Part shown: positions 8,747-18,324 of the stretch, piece by piece
Numbering within the stretch: the first letter of the stretch is position 1
Layout: each line of letters begins with the position of its first letter
The notes under the pieces: model-generated
Seen by the model: only the letters and a program-made list of their open reading frames with translations
Database searches by the model: none
Told to the model about the DNA's origin: nothing
NCBI RefSeq assembly: GCF_033304595.1
Contig: NZ_CP116341.1
Span: 973,001-1,037,000, forward strand
Origin: Sporosarcina jeotgali
GTDB lineage: Bacteria; Bacillota; Bacilli; Bacillales_A; Planococcaceae
Direction of reading: 5' to 3'
Length of the DNA stretch: 64,000 nt
Translations under genes and position numbers: made by a program

Positions 8747-9532
8747 ATGGTACGTACAAGAGTGGAAATTTGCGGTATTGACACATCTACTTTGCCGCTT
8801 CTGTCGAGTGAAGTCATGAAAGAAACGTTCATCCGCCTGCAAAGCGGGGATGAATCAGCTAGAGATGAACTTGTAACAGCGAATTTACGGCTCGTCCTAA
8901 GCCTTGTGCAGCGATTTGCCTATCGCGGGGAACAAGCAGATGATTTGTTTCAAGTCGGTTGTGTCGGTCTGCTGAAGTCCATTGACAACTTTGATTTAAA
9001 ACACAATGTAAGATTTTCAACGTATGCAGTGCCTATGATTGTCGGGGAAATTAAACGGCATTTGAGAGATCATCATTCCGTTCGAGTGTCACGCTCGCTC
9101 CGAGATATAGCGTATAAAGCAATTCGTGCAAAAGAAGAATTTATCAACGAACATCAAAAAGAACCAAGAATATCTGACTTAGCAAAAATGACGGACATCC
9201 CGGAAGAGGATATCTTATTTGCTCTGGATGCCATACAAGATCCGATGTCCCTTCACGAACCGATGAATGGGGATGGCGGAGATCCAGTATATATGATGGA
9301 TCAGCTGCATGATAAAACAGTATCAGAAGAACGGTGGTCAACTTATGTGTCGATGAAGGAAACGATGACAGGACTCGATAACCGACAGCAGCTGATTTTG
9401 TCGAAGCGGTTTTATCTTGGGCAAACACAAACTGAAATTGCTAGGGAGCTGGGCATTTCTCAGGCTCAAATATCCCGCTTGGAAAAACAGGCAATTGCTC
9501 AAATCCGTGAAGGAATGGAACAAAATAAATAA
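8747..9532 (+). CDS. sigG: RNA polymerase sporulation sigma factor sigma-G
   Basis: The late forespore sigma factor (261 aa). It starts VRTRVEICGIDTSTLPLL, the characteristic sigma-G N-terminus that includes the anti-sigma-factor-sensitive region. Region 2 (NLRLVLSLVQRF...DDLFQVGCVGLLKSIDNFDL, FSTYAVPMIVGEIKRHLRD), region 3 and region 4 (LGQTQTEIARELGISQAQISRLEK) are intact. The gene follows sigE after 93 bases, as in B. subtilis. I could not identify a convincing sigma-F or sigma-G promoter in that gap. ACGGAGG precedes the ATG. Confidence 0.96.
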   Translation: MVRTRVEICGIDTSTLPLLSSEVMKETFIRLQSGDESARDELVTANLRLVLSLVQRFAYRGEQADDLFQVGCVGLLKSIDNFDLKHNVRFSTYAVPMIVGEIKRHLRDHHSVRVSRSLRDIAYKAIRAKEEFINEHQKEPRISDLAKMTDIPEEDILFALDAIQDPMSLHEPMNGDGGDPVYMMDQLHDKTVSEERWSTYVSMKETMTGLDNRQQLILSKRFYLGQTQTEIARELGISQAQISRLEKQAIAQIREGMEQNK

Positions 9533-9538
9533 TTTCGG

Positions 9539-9571
9539 ACGCAATGCGATTGATGCATTGCGTTTTTTTTG
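9539..9571 (+). terminator. Rho-independent terminator after sigG
   Basis: An 8-bp stem CGCAATGC/GCATTGCG with loop GATTGAT is followed by eight T. Confidence 0.93.
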
Positions 9572-9610
9572 TACGGCTATCTGCATAGAATATGAAAAAG
9601 GGGGATTTCT

Positions 9611-9856
9611 ATGCGCTTTTCAGAATTTCAAAAAAAAGAAGTGATTGATATGCAACGCGGGAAATTTCTTGGGTTCATCCAGGATGCGGCAATCGATATA
9701 ACAATAGGTAAAATTGATACGCTGCATATCGGAGATACGGAAAGATCGCTGTTTATGGAAATGCGCGTAAAAGACCAAAAGCAGTTTGGTTATGATGAAG
9801 TTGTGACGATTGGAAAGGATATTGTCCTTATTAAAAAGAAAGAGCCCAAAAAGTGA
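9611..9856 (+). CDS. ylmC: PRC-barrel protein of the YlmC/YmxH family
   Basis: An 81-residue protein made of a single PRC-barrel-like domain: MRFSEFQKKEVIDMQRGKFLGF, then DAAIDITIGKIDTLHI and VVTIGKDIVLIKKK. YlmC/YmxH proteins are found after sigG in spore formers; their function is not firmly known, though some are linked to sporulation. AAGGGGG lies 8 bases upstream of the ATG. In B. subtilis ylmD separates ylmC from ylmE; here it is missing. Confidence 0.85.
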   Translation: MRFSEFQKKEVIDMQRGKFLGFIQDAAIDITIGKIDTLHIGDTERSLFMEMRVKDQKQFGYDEVVTIGKDIVLIKKKEPKK

Positions 9857-9924
9857 CTTATCGTTGATAACTAGGCTTCTGGTTGATACAATGGAACAAA
9901 GTATCGAGAAAAGTAGTGATAAAG

Positions 9925-10617
9925 ATGACACCATTACAGCAGCGGATAAATACAATTGAAGAGACCATTTGCCAGGCGTGTGAACGGGCAGGCAGGGATC
10001 GTGATGAGGTTACGGTTATTGCAGTTACCAAGCAAGTGTCTGAAGAACGTACACAAAATGTTTTGGACCAGGGGATCATCCATTTAGGTGAGAACCGGCC
10101 CGAAGGACTTCTTGCAAAACAGCATGCAATTCCTCAAGGGGCTGTTTGGCATTTCATCGGAAATGTGCAAAGTCGCAAAGTAAAAGAAATCATCGAACGA
10201 ATTGATTATCTCCACTCTTTAGATCGATTGAGTATAGCAAAGGAAATTCAGAAACGGGCAGTGGAACCGATTGACTGTTTCGTACAAGTTAATGTTTCTG
10301 GTGAGGAATCGAAATCTGGATTATCACCAGCTGAAACGCAAGAATTTATCGATGCATTAGTTGATTATGATAAAATACGGGTAATCGGTCTTATGACAAT
10401 GGCTCCATTCACAGAAGATCAGGATTCCATCCGAGAAGTGTTTAGAAAGCTGCGCGAACTGCGGGATGAACTGGCAGCTAAAAAGATGAAACATGCACCG
10501 TTAACCAAATTGTCCATGGGGATGTCGAATGATTACAGTATTGCAATCGAAGAGGGCGCGACCCATGTGCGAATTGGGACTGCACTCGTCGGTTCGGAGA
10601 GCGAGGGAGACGAATGA
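9925..10617 (+). CDS. ylmE: PLP homeostasis protein, YggS/YlmE family
   Basis: A single-domain PLP-binding barrel protein that buffers pyridoxal phosphate and amino-acid balance without a known catalytic reaction. The cofactor lysine sits in VIAVTKQVS (residue ~35), followed by LGENRPEGLLAKQ, WHFIGNVQSRK, VNVSGEESKSGLSP, GLMTMAP and the phosphate-binding LSMGMSNDYSIAIEEGATHVRIGTALVG. The ATG at 9925 gives the usual N-terminus (MTPLQQRINTIEETICQAC); an in-frame ATG at 9883 would add 14 atypical residues. The ribosome binding site is weak in both cases. The stop overlaps the sepF start. Confidence 0.93.
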   Translation: MTPLQQRINTIEETICQACERAGRDRDEVTVIAVTKQVSEERTQNVLDQGIIHLGENRPEGLLAKQHAIPQGAVWHFIGNVQSRKVKEIIERIDYLHSLDRLSIAKEIQKRAVEPIDCFVQVNVSGEESKSGLSPAETQEFIDALVDYDKIRVIGLMTMAPFTEDQDSIREVFRKLRELRDELAAKKMKHAPLTKLSMGMSNDYSIAIEEGATHVRIGTALVGSESEGDE

Positions 10618-11090
10618 GTATTAAAGGCAAATTCGAAAAATGGTTTTACCTTGACGAAGAAGAAGCGGCAGCGCAAGAAACAGCGGCTAAGCAGCAAGCA
10701 GCTCCAACAATGCCGGAGCGGAAGCCGAGTAAACAAACTTCCATGAAAAATGCTCCCCTGCCTAAACAGAATCGCAAGGAACCCCAGACTGGCGGGAACA
10801 TTGTGAGCTTACAAAGCGTCCAAAAATCATCAAAAGTTATTTTAGTTGAGCCCCGTGTCTATGCAGAAGCACAAGATATCTCGGAACATCTGACCAGCAA
10901 ACGTGCAGTCATAGTGAATTTACAGCGTATCGACCGTGAACAGGGAATTCGGATTGTTGATTTCCTTAGCGGTGCAGTGTATGCGTTGAATGGAGATATC
11001 CAGCGGATTGGCACAGATATTTTCCTTTGCGTTCCGGAAAACGTAGAAGTGAATGGCTCAATCTCCGACTATTTGAACGAAAGAAACTAA
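10614..11090 (+). CDS. sepF: Cell division protein SepF
   Basis: A 158-aa FtsZ-binding protein that forms rings bundling protofilaments and acts as an alternative membrane anchor to FtsA. The N-terminus (MSIKGKFEKWFYLDEEE) is the membrane-binding amphipathic helix, followed by an Ala/Gln/Lys-rich linker (about residues 18-75). The conserved SepF domain follows (VEPRVYAEAQDISEHL, VNLQRIDREQGIRIVDFLSGAVYALNGDIQRIGTDIFLCVP). It overlaps ylmE by 4 bases, so the two are probably translationally coupled. Confidence 0.96.
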   Translation: MSIKGKFEKWFYLDEEEAAAQETAAKQQAAPTMPERKPSKQTSMKNAPLPKQNRKEPQTGGNIVSLQSVQKSSKVILVEPRVYAEAQDISEHLTSKRAVIVNLQRIDREQGIRIVDFLSGAVYALNGDIQRIGTDIFLCVPENVEVNGSISDYLNERN

Positions 11091-11109
11091 ATGAGGTGTA
11101 CCAACCGTA

Positions 11110-11394
11110 ATGGCAGAATTATTAATTCGACTGTATCAAATAATTACGTATGCTCTTTCCATCTATTCCGTTTTACTCGTCATCTATATTTTGATGTCGT
11201 GGGTACCAGCTTCTCGAGAGACTAAGTTCGGCAGGATCCTAGCGAAAATTGCAGAACCTTATTTAGGATTCTTCCGGAACTTCATTCCTCCTCTTGGAAT
11301 GATTGATATCTCCCCAATTATTGCGTTGTTTGCACTGCAGCTAATCGGGCAGGGTCTGACACCTGTATTTAATTTCTTTTTGCGTTTACTTTAA
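11110..11394 (+). CDS. ylmG: YggT family membrane protein YlmG
   Basis: A 94-residue protein with two hydrophobic segments (YALSIYSVLLVIYILMSWV and DISPIIALFALQLIGQGLTP) and the YggT family pattern EPYLGFFRNFIPPLGMIDISPI between them. It is part of the conserved sepF-ylmG-ylmH cluster. Family members are linked to division-site or membrane organisation in several bacteria and plastids; the exact role is unproven. Confidence 0.92.
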   Translation: MAELLIRLYQIITYALSIYSVLLVIYILMSWVPASRETKFGRILAKIAEPYLGFFRNFIPPLGMIDISPIIALFALQLIGQGLTPVFNFFLRLL

Positions 11395-11428
11395 TGCGTT
11401 GCATTTAACAATCATATTGTTGGACCAG

Positions 11429-11450
11429 TCCTCACGCTGTGGGGATTTTT
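11429..11450 (+). terminator. Possible terminator between ylmG and ylmH
   Basis: A 7-bp stem TCCTCAC/GTGGGGA with a 3-base loop and one G-T pair is followed by five T. It may only attenuate readthrough into ylmH, because that gene has no obvious promoter of its own. Confidence 0.5.
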
Positions 11451-11469
11451 CTATAAGGAGACGAGTACA

Positions 11470-12246
11470 ATGGACGGCATCTTACAACACTTTAGAAAAG
11501 AAGAGCAGCCTTTTATTGAAATGGCGATGGACTGGGCAAGAGAGGTCGAGGATCTGTATTCTCCTAAATTGACCGACTTTCTAGATCCGCGTCAGCGTTT
11601 TATTGTGGAATCCGTTGTTAAGGGAAGCGGTTTGCTAGTGGCGGAGGATGGTGGATTTGAAGGGGCAGAGCGCAAGCGGATGCTCATTTATCCTGATTAC
11701 TATGAACCGGCTCGCGAGGACTTTCAAATCGATGTTTTCGATGTGCGTTACGCATCCAAGTTCTTGACGCTGGAGCATCCTGCAATTTTAGGAGCATTGA
11801 TGGGACTTGGTCTTGATCGTGCGAAATTTGGTGATATCCGGTTGAAAGACGGCGACGTCCAACTCGCAAGTGTATTGGAGCTAAGCACGTATTTGACTGC
11901 TAATTTCACATCTGCCGGTAAAGCTAAAATCCATTTGACTGAACTGTCCGATCGTGAAGACTGGATTACACTTGAGGAAGTGTGGCTGGAAGAAACCCAA
12001 ATCATTAGTTCACTCCGGCTGGACACGGTCATCGCAGCGCTGTTGAATGTTGCGCGCCAGAAATCTTCTGCGTATATTCACGGCGGGAAAGTTAAAGTGA
12101 ATTGGCGTGTGGTGGATCAGCCATCATTTGAGTTAAATGAATCAGATGTGCTTTCCATCCGTGGACATGGCCGGTTTAAAATGATTGCGATTGAAGGCAG
12201 GACTAAAAAGGATAAAATTCGTTTAGTAACTGGGAAGTTGGAATGA
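11470..12246 (+). CDS. ylmH: S4-domain RNA-binding protein YlmH
   Basis: A 258-residue protein with an N-terminal YlmH-type domain (about 1-170; GADRKRMLIYPDYYEP-like motif seen as GAERKRMLIYPDYYEP) and a C-terminal S4 RNA-binding domain (LRLDTVIAALLNVARQKSSAYIHGGKVKVNWR, then LSIRGHGRFKM). YlmH homologues bind the ribosome and have been linked to rescue of stalled 50S-peptidyl-tRNA complexes, alongside RqcH in the same pathway; rqcH also lies in this window. ATAAGGAG precedes the ATG. Confidence 0.92.
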   Translation: MDGILQHFRKEEQPFIEMAMDWAREVEDLYSPKLTDFLDPRQRFIVESVVKGSGLLVAEDGGFEGAERKRMLIYPDYYEPAREDFQIDVFDVRYASKFLTLEHPAILGALMGLGLDRAKFGDIRLKDGDVQLASVLELSTYLTANFTSAGKAKIHLTELSDREDWITLEEVWLEETQIISSLRLDTVIAALLNVARQKSSAYIHGGKVKVNWRVVDQPSFELNESDVLSIRGHGRFKMIAIEGRTKKDKIRLVTGKLE

Positions 12247-12255
12247 TTTTTATGG

Positions 12256-12280
12256 ACAGACTTTAGAAAAAGTCTGTTTT
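12256..12280 (+). terminator. Rho-independent terminator after ylmH
   Basis: A 9-bp perfect stem ACAGACTTT/AAAGTCTGT with an AGAA loop, followed by a short T-rich run. Confidence 0.75.
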
Positions 12281-12334
12281 CTGTTATAGTCAACGATATA
12301 ACGTATAACGAACATCAAAAGGGGAGAGACTTGC

Positions 12335-12841
12335 ATGGCGCTTACACCAATTGATATACATAATAAAACGTTCGGCAGCAGATGGCGTGGATATGATGAA
12401 GATGAGGTTAATGAATTCCTCGAGCAGCTCATGAAAGACTATGAAAACTTGCTTGAAGAGAACAAAGAACTTACGCGTAAATTGAAAGAAACAGAAGATC
12501 AAGTTGCGCATTTCAATGCAATTGAAGAAACGCTGCAAAAATCGATTATGATCGCCCAAGAAGCTGCGGAAGATGTGCGCAGAAATTCTACTCAAGAGTC
12601 TAAGCTCATCATTAAAGAAGCGGAAAAGAATGCAGATCGCATCGTCAACGAAGCATTGTCACGTTCACGTGAAATTTCAATCGAGATTGAGGATTTGAAA
12701 AAGCAGTCTAAAGTATTCCGCAATCGCTTCCGCATGCTGATTGAAGCACAGCTGGATTTGGTGAAAATGGACGATTGGGACACGCTTCTCGATTATGAAC
12801 AGAACACGAAACAGCTGGAAGCTGCAGCAGATAACGAGTAA
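12335..12841 (+). CDS. divIVA: Cell division/polarity protein DivIVA
   Basis: A coiled-coil scaffold that binds curved membrane at septa and poles and positions Min proteins, and the chromosome during sporulation. The conserved N-terminal membrane-binding domain reads LTPIDIHNKTFGSRWRGYDEDEVNEFLEQLMKDYE (residues 3-38), followed by a long coiled coil to about residue 150. The 168-aa length is near B. subtilis DivIVA (164 aa). AAGGGGAGAG lies upstream of the ATG. TATAAC-like repeats at 12297-12309 could be -10 elements, but no good -35 is visible. Confidence 0.96.
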   Translation: MALTPIDIHNKTFGSRWRGYDEDEVNEFLEQLMKDYENLLEENKELTRKLKETEDQVAHFNAIEETLQKSIMIAQEAAEDVRRNSTQESKLIIKEAEKNADRIVNEALSRSREISIEIEDLKKQSKVFRNRFRMLIEAQLDLVKMDDWDTLLDYEQNTKQLEAAADNE

Positions 12842-12848
12842 CAGACAC

Positions 12849-12878
12849 TTGACTTTATGGGCTGTTCGCCCCTATAAT
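12849..12878 (+). promoter_or_regulatory. Sigma-A promoter for ileS
   Basis: TTGACT (12849-12854) and a perfect TATAAT (12873-12878) are separated by 18 bases, directly before the T-box leader. This gives a start point near 12885. Confidence 0.75.
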
Positions 12879-12884
12879 ATGGTT

Positions 12885-13131
12885 CATATTGAATGACAGG
12901 CATTGAAAGAGACAGTACTTTCCAAGTAGGCTGTGATTTAGCGAGTCGGGGATAGTGAGAGCCCGATTGCAGGTTGGAAAGGAAGATCACTCTGGAGCCG
13001 GATTGCAGCAGCAATCCCGGAGCACACCCCGTTACGGTGTTCGAGAGGCAGTCGTGATTTCTATACGGCTGCAACTAGGGTGGTATCGCGAGCACAGTCC
13101 TCGTCCCTTTTACAGGGACGGGGATTTTTTG
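12885..13131 (+). ncRNA. T-box leader (tRNA-Ile sensing) upstream of ileS
   Basis: A transcribed leader that lets uncharged tRNA-Ile switch off the terminator. The T-box core AGGGTGGTATCGCG is at 13077-13090. A candidate AUC isoleucine specifier codon sits at 12986-12988 near the 3' side of stem I. The terminator stem CCTCGTCCC/GGGACGGGG (13099-13125) is followed by six T. The region between holds the other stems expected of the class. It lies directly before isoleucyl-tRNA synthetase, which agrees with the specifier. The remaining bases to the ileS start (13132-13215) show nothing beyond the ribosome binding site AAAGGAGG. Confidence 0.95.
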
Positions 13132-13215
13132 ATGTTTTATTTTTATTCAAAGAAATCAATTTGTCGACACGAAACACCGTCATTAATGAGTTATTATTTC
13201 AAAGGAGGAATTGGA

Positions 13216-15972
13216 ATGGATTATAAAGACACGCTGCTTATGCCGAAAACTGACTTTCCGATGAGAGGCGGTTTACCGACGAAAGAACCGCAAATGCAAG
13301 AACAGTGGGAAAAAGACAACATGTATGCGAAAGTTCAGGAACGGACAAAAGGGAAACCGACGTTCATCTTGCATGACGGACCTCCATATGCAAACGGAGA
13401 CCTCCACATGGGTCACGCGCTTAACAAAGTTCTGAAAGATATTATCGTGCGTCACAAATCCATGACGGGCTTCCATGCACCCTACGTTCCAGGCTGGGAC
13501 ACACACGGTCTGCCAATCGAACAGGCACTTGTGAACAAAGGTGTAAAGCGTAAAGAGCACAGCATTGCTGAGTTCCGTGAAATGTGTAAAGACTATGCAC
13601 TTACTCAAATCGACAACCAGCGCACACAATTTAAACGTCTGGGTGTTCGCGGTGATTGGGATAATCCATACATCACATTAAAACCTGAATTTGAATCACG
13701 TCAAATTAAAGTATTCGGGGACATGGCGAAAAAAGGCTATATCTATAAAGGCTTAAAGCCTGTCTACTGGTCACCATCATCTGAAACAGCGTTAGCTGAA
13801 GCGGAAATTGAGTACCAAGACAAAAAGTCGCCATCCATCTACGTAAGCTTCCCGGTCCGTGATGGCAAAGGGGTATTAGAGTCGGACGTCACTATCTTAA
13901 TCTGGACAACAACGCCATGGACAATTCCAGCAAACTTAGGAATTTCGGTACACCCTGACTTTGTTTATACAATTGTAGAAGCAAATGATAAAAAGTTCTT
14001 AGTTGCAAAAGACTTGGTCGAAGGTCTTGCTGCTGAACTAGGATGGGAAGATTACACGACAGCAGGGGAATTCAAAGGACGCGAACTCGAGCGCATCACT
14101 GCGAGTCACCCGATTTACGATCGTGAATCACTTGTGATGCTCGGTGAACACGTAACTGCTGATGCTGGTACGGGGTGTGTTCATACAGCTCCAGGACACG
14201 GTGAAGATGACTTCTACGTCGCGAAACAGTATGGACTTGGCGTCTTATCTCCAATTAACGACCGTGGGGTTATGACTGCAGAAGCCCCATTGTTTGAAGG
14301 ACTATTCTATGAGGATGCAAACAAAGCCGTTACAGAAAAGCTTAAAGAAGTAGGAGCACTGGAAAAGCTTTCGTTCTTCACGCACTCATATCCGCATGAC
14401 TGGCGTACGAAAAAGCCGGTTATTTACCGTGCTACTGCTCAGTGGTTTGCGTCGATTGAATCATTCCGGGATGAACTGCTTGAAGCGATCCGCAAAACGG
14501 ACTTCACGCCGTCTTGGGGGGAGACACGACTCTATAACATGGTGCGCGACCGCGGAGACTGGTGTATTTCACGTCAGCGCGTGTGGGGTGTTCCGATTCC
14601 TGTGTTCTATGCAGAAGACGGCGAACCGATTATTACGGATGAAACAATCGATCACATCTCAACGTTGTTCCGTGAACACGGTTCTAACATTTGGTTCGAA
14701 TGGGAGACGAAAGATTTGCTGCCGAAAGACTTCTCTCATGAAGGCAGCCCGAATGGAACATTTACGAAAGAAACGGACATTATGGACGTTTGGTTCGACT
14801 CAGGTTCTACACACCAAGGTGTTCTTGTGGAGCGTGATGATCTTTCATATCCAGCAGATCTCTATCTGGAAGGATCTGACCAGTATCGCGGATGGTTCAA
14901 CTCATCTTTGACAACAAGTGTAGCAATTAACGGAATTGCACCCTATAAAGGCTTGCTAAGCCACGGGTTTACGCTGGACGGTGAAGGACGCAAGATGAGT
15001 AAATCAATCGGCAACGTTATTCTACCTTCTAAAGTGACGAACCAATTCGGAGCAGATATCCTGCGCCTATGGGTATCTTCAGTGGATTACACAGCAGACG
15101 TCCGCGTTTCTGATTCGAACTTCAAGCAAGTTTCTGAAGTGTATCGTAAAATCCGGAACACCGTCCGTTTCCTTCACGGAAATACGTCTGACTTCACACC
15201 AGGTACAGATACGGTTGCGTTTGAAGACTTGCGTCCAGTGGACCAGTATGTGTATGTGAAACTTCAAGATTTGATTCGTGATGTTAGAACTGCGTATGAA
15301 CAATACGAATTTGCAAATGTGTATCATGCAATTAATTCGTTCTGCACAGGAACGTTAAGCTCGTTCTATCTTGATATTGCAAAAGATGTCGTATACATCG
15401 AAGCTGCGGATCATCCGCACCGACGTGCGATGCAAACAGTCATGTATGACTCTCTTCTTGCCTTATTGAAACTCGCTGCACCAATCTTGCCGCACACAGC
15501 TGACGAAATGTGGGCTTACTTGGAACACGAAACAGCAGAAAGTATCCAGCTTACAGACATGCCTGAAGCTAAGGAACTTGAAGCGTCTGACCTTCGTGCG
15601 CAGTTTGACCAGCTGATGCTTGTGCGTGATGATGTGTTGAAAGCTCTGGAAGAAGCGCGTAATAACAAAGTTATTGGTAAATCCCTAGAGGCACACGTAA
15701 CTGTAGCTGTTCGTGAAGATCTTGCTTCACTATTTGAAACGGAAGAAATCGACTTTGCTCAATTCTTCATCGTTTCAAAATTCAGTGCGGTGCCAGCTTC
15801 TGAGATGGCAGAGAATGCAGTTTCACTAACTACGGGTCAAGTATCCGTTGAAAAAGCAGCCGGTGAAAAATGTGAACGCTGCTGGACAATTTCAGAGACA
15901 GTCGGTTCAAACGCTGACTATCCTGAGTTGTGTGAGCGTTGCGCAGACGTTGTTGCGCATCATTATGCTTAA
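13216..15972 (+). CDS. ileS: Isoleucyl-tRNA synthetase
   Basis: A class I aminoacyl-tRNA synthetase of 918 residues that charges tRNA-Ile. The ATG at 13216 has AAAGGAGG at 13201-13208; the frame is open upstream through the T-box but that part is leader RNA. The HIGH-type motif is [17 protein letters not shown] (residues ~55-71), the CP1 editing domain includes [12 protein letters not shown], and KMSKS is present as [10 protein letters not shown] (~593). The C-terminal zinc motif has two CxxC pairs, CERCW and CERCA (~885-910), typical of the bacterial-type IleS. Confidence 0.99.
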   Translation: MDYKDTLLMPKTDFPMRGGLPTKEPQMQEQWEKDNMYAKVQERTKGKPTFILHDGPPYANGDLHMGHALNKVLKDIIVRHKSMTGFHAPYVPGWDTHGLPIEQALVNKGVKRKEHSIAEFREMCKDYALTQIDNQRTQFKRLGVRGDWDNPYITLKPEFESRQIKVFGDMAKKGYIYKGLKPVYWSPSSETALAEAEIEYQDKKSPSIYVSFPVRDGKGVLESDVTILIWTTTPWTIPANLGISVHPDFVYTIVEANDKKFLVAKDLVEGLAAELGWEDYTTAGEFKGRELERITASHPIYDRESLVMLGEHVTADAGTGCVHTAPGHGEDDFYVAKQYGLGVLSPINDRGVMTAEAPLFEGLFYEDANKAVTEKLKEVGALEKLSFFTHSYPHDWRTKKPVIYRATAQWFASIESFRDELLEAIRKTDFTPSWGETRLYNMVRDRGDWCISRQRVWGVPIPVFYAEDGEPIITDETIDHISTLFREHGSNIWFEWETKDLLPKDFSHEGSPNGTFTKETDIMDVWFDSGSTHQGVLVERDDLSYPADLYLEGSDQYRGWFNSSLTTSVAINGIAPYKGLLSHGFTLDGEGRKMSKSIGNVILPSKVTNQFGADILRLWVSSVDYTADVRVSDSNFKQVSEVYRKIRNTVRFLHGNTSDFTPGTDTVAFEDLRPVDQYVYVKLQDLIRDVRTAYEQYEFANVYHAINSFCTGTLSSFYLDIAKDVVYIEAADHPHRRAMQTVMYDSLLALLKLAAPILPHTADEMWAYLEHETAESIQLTDMPEAKELEASDLRAQFDQLMLVRDDVLKALEEARNNKVIGKSLEAHVTVAVREDLASLFETEEIDFAQFFIVSKFSAVPASEMAENAVSLTTGQVSVEKAAGEKCERCWTISETVGSNADYPELCERCADVVAHHYA

Positions 15973-15979
15973 TAACTAA

Positions 15980-16025
15980 ACAGGCGCTGCAATCCGTCTA
16001 TTCGGGTCTTGCAGCGTCTTTTTTC
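15980..16025 (+). terminator. Rho-independent terminator after ileS
   Basis: The stem GGCGCTGCAA/TTGCAGCGTC, with one G-T pair and a 16-base loop, is followed by six T. Confidence 0.9.
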
Positions 16026-16037
16026 ATTCATACTTGA

Positions 16038-16068
16038 TTGACTTGCGCGTGATGGGTTAGGGTATGAT
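16038..16068 (+). promoter_or_regulatory. Possible promoter for lspA
   Basis: TTGACT (16038-16043) and TATGAT (16063-16068) are 19 bases apart, slightly longer than ideal. It sits between the ileS terminator and lspA. Confidence 0.38.
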
Positions 16069-16105
16069 AAACTAAACAAGATACTGCAGGACGGAGGGAA
16101 TCGGG

Positions 16106-16585
16106 TTGTTCATTTATTATGGTATTGCAGCACTTGTTATTTTGGTCGATCAGCTGACAAAATGGCTGGTCGCTGCTAATATGGAAATCGGAGAACGAAT
16201 TCCTTTAATCGAACCGTATCTAGGCTTACTGTCTCATCGGAATCGCGGTGCGGCATGGGGCATGCTGGAAGGTCAAATGTGGTTATTTGCAATTGTTACG
16301 ATTGTCGTCGTTGGCGGAATCGTTTATTACTTTCAAAAAGAGGCAAAGAACGAACCGTTATTTGCATGGAGTTTAATGTTATTGCTCGGCGGCGCTGTCG
16401 GAAACTTTATTGACCGAATGGTGAGAGGCGAAGTGGTAGACTTTGTCAACGTTCTTATCCCGGTCATTAACTATGATTTCCCGATATTTAACGTAGCCGA
16501 TGCAGCATTGACAGCAGGCGTTGTACTCGTGATTCTTCATTTGATTTTAGACGAAAAAAAGAACAAGAAAGATAAGGTGGCATAA
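16106..16585 (+). CDS. lspA: Lipoprotein signal peptidase (signal peptidase II)
   Basis: The membrane aspartic protease that removes signal peptides from prolipoproteins after lipidation. A 159-aa protein with four membrane segments and the conserved blocks VDQLTKWLV, NRGAAWGML, GGAVGNFIDRMVRGEVVDFVNV and FNVADAALTAG. The two catalytic aspartates lie in the last two blocks (near residues 100 and 130). It uses a TTG start preceded by GGACGGAGGG. The next gene starts at its stop codon region. Confidence 0.97.
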   Translation: MFIYYGIAALVILVDQLTKWLVAANMEIGERIPLIEPYLGLLSHRNRGAAWGMLEGQMWLFAIVTIVVVGGIVYYFQKEAKNEPLFAWSLMLLLGGAVGNFIDRMVRGEVVDFVNVLIPVINYDFPIFNVADAALTAGVVLVILHLILDEKKNKKDKVA

Positions 16586-17499
16586 TGGAACAGTTTCAAT
16601 ATGTAATTGAAGAACAGACAGCAGGTGAGCGAATCGATAAAGCGCTGGCAACTGCAAATCCGGATTGGTCACGGACTCTTATTCAGCAATGGGTAAAAGA
16701 CGGGATTGTCTTAGTGAATGGCGGTACAGTAAAACCAAATTATAAGGTGAAATCTGGAGATGCACTCACCGTGGATGAACCAGCGCCGGAAGAACTTAAT
16801 ATTCCTGCTGAAGATTTAAATCTTGAAATTGTCTATGAAGACAGCGATGTTCTTGTTGTTAACAAACGCAGTGGAATGGTAGTACATCCCGCACCTGGGC
16901 ATACAACAGGGACACTTGTGAATGGACTTATGCATCATTGTACGGATCTGTCAGGCATTAATGGCATCATGAGACCGGGGATTGTACACCGTATTGATAA
17001 AGACACATCGGGACTGCTCATGGTCGCTAAAAATGATAAAGCGCATACTTCACTCTTTAATCAGCTCGTGGAAAAATCAGTAACACGTGTCTATACTGCA
17101 CTCGTTCACGGACATATTCCGCATGATAATGGCACAATTGATGCACCTATAGGAAGAAACCAAAAAGACCGTCAAAGCATGTCTGTCGAAAACACAGGTA
17201 AACATGCGGTCACACACTTTAAAGTGCTGGAGCGATTTGGAGACTTTACACTTGTGGAGTGCCGATTGGAAACAGGGAGAACGCATCAAATTCGTGTCCA
17301 TATGAAATACATTGGCCATCCTCTTGCCGGGGATCCAAAATATGGTCCGAAGAAAACAATCGATTTTGATGGACAAGTTCTTCACGCCGGTACGCTAGGA
17401 TTTGTGCATCCGGTAACTGAAGAGTATATGGAGTTTAAAGCTCCGTTACCAGAAGATTTCGAGCAATTACTGAATGAAATGAAGTCTAAAAAAGGTTGA
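16585..17499 (+). CDS. rluD: RluA/RluD-family 23S rRNA pseudouridine synthase
   Basis: Converts uridines to pseudouridine in large-subunit rRNA. The 304-aa protein has an N-terminal S4 domain (RIDKALATANPDWSRTLIQQWVKDGIVLVNG, residues ~13-45) and the catalytic RluA domain with HRIDKDTSGLLMVAKN around the nucleophilic aspartate (~140), plus GRTHQIRVHMKYIGHPLAGDPKYG. It corresponds by position to B. subtilis ylyB, between lspA and pyrR. The exact target uridines cannot be read from the sequence. Confidence 0.93.
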   Translation: MEQFQYVIEEQTAGERIDKALATANPDWSRTLIQQWVKDGIVLVNGGTVKPNYKVKSGDALTVDEPAPEELNIPAEDLNLEIVYEDSDVLVVNKRSGMVVHPAPGHTTGTLVNGLMHHCTDLSGINGIMRPGIVHRIDKDTSGLLMVAKNDKAHTSLFNQLVEKSVTRVYTALVHGHIPHDNGTIDAPIGRNQKDRQSMSVENTGKHAVTHFKVLERFGDFTLVECRLETGRTHQIRVHMKYIGHPLAGDPKYGPKKTIDFDGQVLHAGTLGFVHPVTEEYMEFKAPLPEDFEQLLNEMKSKKG

Positions 17500-17524
17500 C
17501 GTAAAGATTTTCAACCTGTATGCT
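17496..17524 (+). promoter_or_regulatory. Sigma-A promoter of the pyr operon
   Basis: TTGACG (17496-17501) and TATGCT (17519-17524) with an ideal 17-base spacer lie directly after the pseudouridine synthase. Transcription would start near 17531, just upstream of the PyrR-binding loop. Confidence 0.7.
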
Positions 17525-17530
17525 TGTTGT

Positions 17531-17677
17531 AGAAACTTAATAGCGAACCTTTAACGCCAATCCAGAGAGGTTGGGAAGGATGCACGTTGTTCAGAGTCAC
17601 GCTTGCGAGCGCGGACTGCTGAATTCTATTTACGCATGTAAACCTTCCTGCCAGAAAGACGGCTGGAAGGTTTTTTG
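17531..17677 (+). promoter_or_regulatory. PyrR-dependent attenuator leader before pyrR
   Basis: The PyrR-binding hairpin is recognisable by TCCAGAGAGG followed by TTGGGAAGGA (17561-17580), the conserved anti-antiterminator. The terminator stem AACCTTCC/GGAAGGTT with an internal CC/GG pair lies at 17641-17672, followed by a run of T. With UMP bound, PyrR stabilises the first hairpin and favours termination of the pyr operon transcript. Confidence 0.92.
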
Positions 17678-17703
17678 TATGTGAAAACCAACGTAAGGGT
17701 TAG

Positions 17704-18297
<594 letters not shown>

Positions 18298-18324
18298 TTG
18301 AAAACTGCTTGGAGGCCATGAGAA

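Noticed and set aside
12793-13074. Reverse-strand open frame across divIVA and the T-box
   Set aside because: No ribosome site, overlaps structured leader RNA, and the protein looks like an antisense shadow.
12955-13215. Open frame extending ileS about 87 codons upstream through the leader
   Set aside because: This region is the T-box RNA with its T-box motif and terminator; the ATG at 13216 has a strong ribosome binding site and the normal IleS N-terminus.
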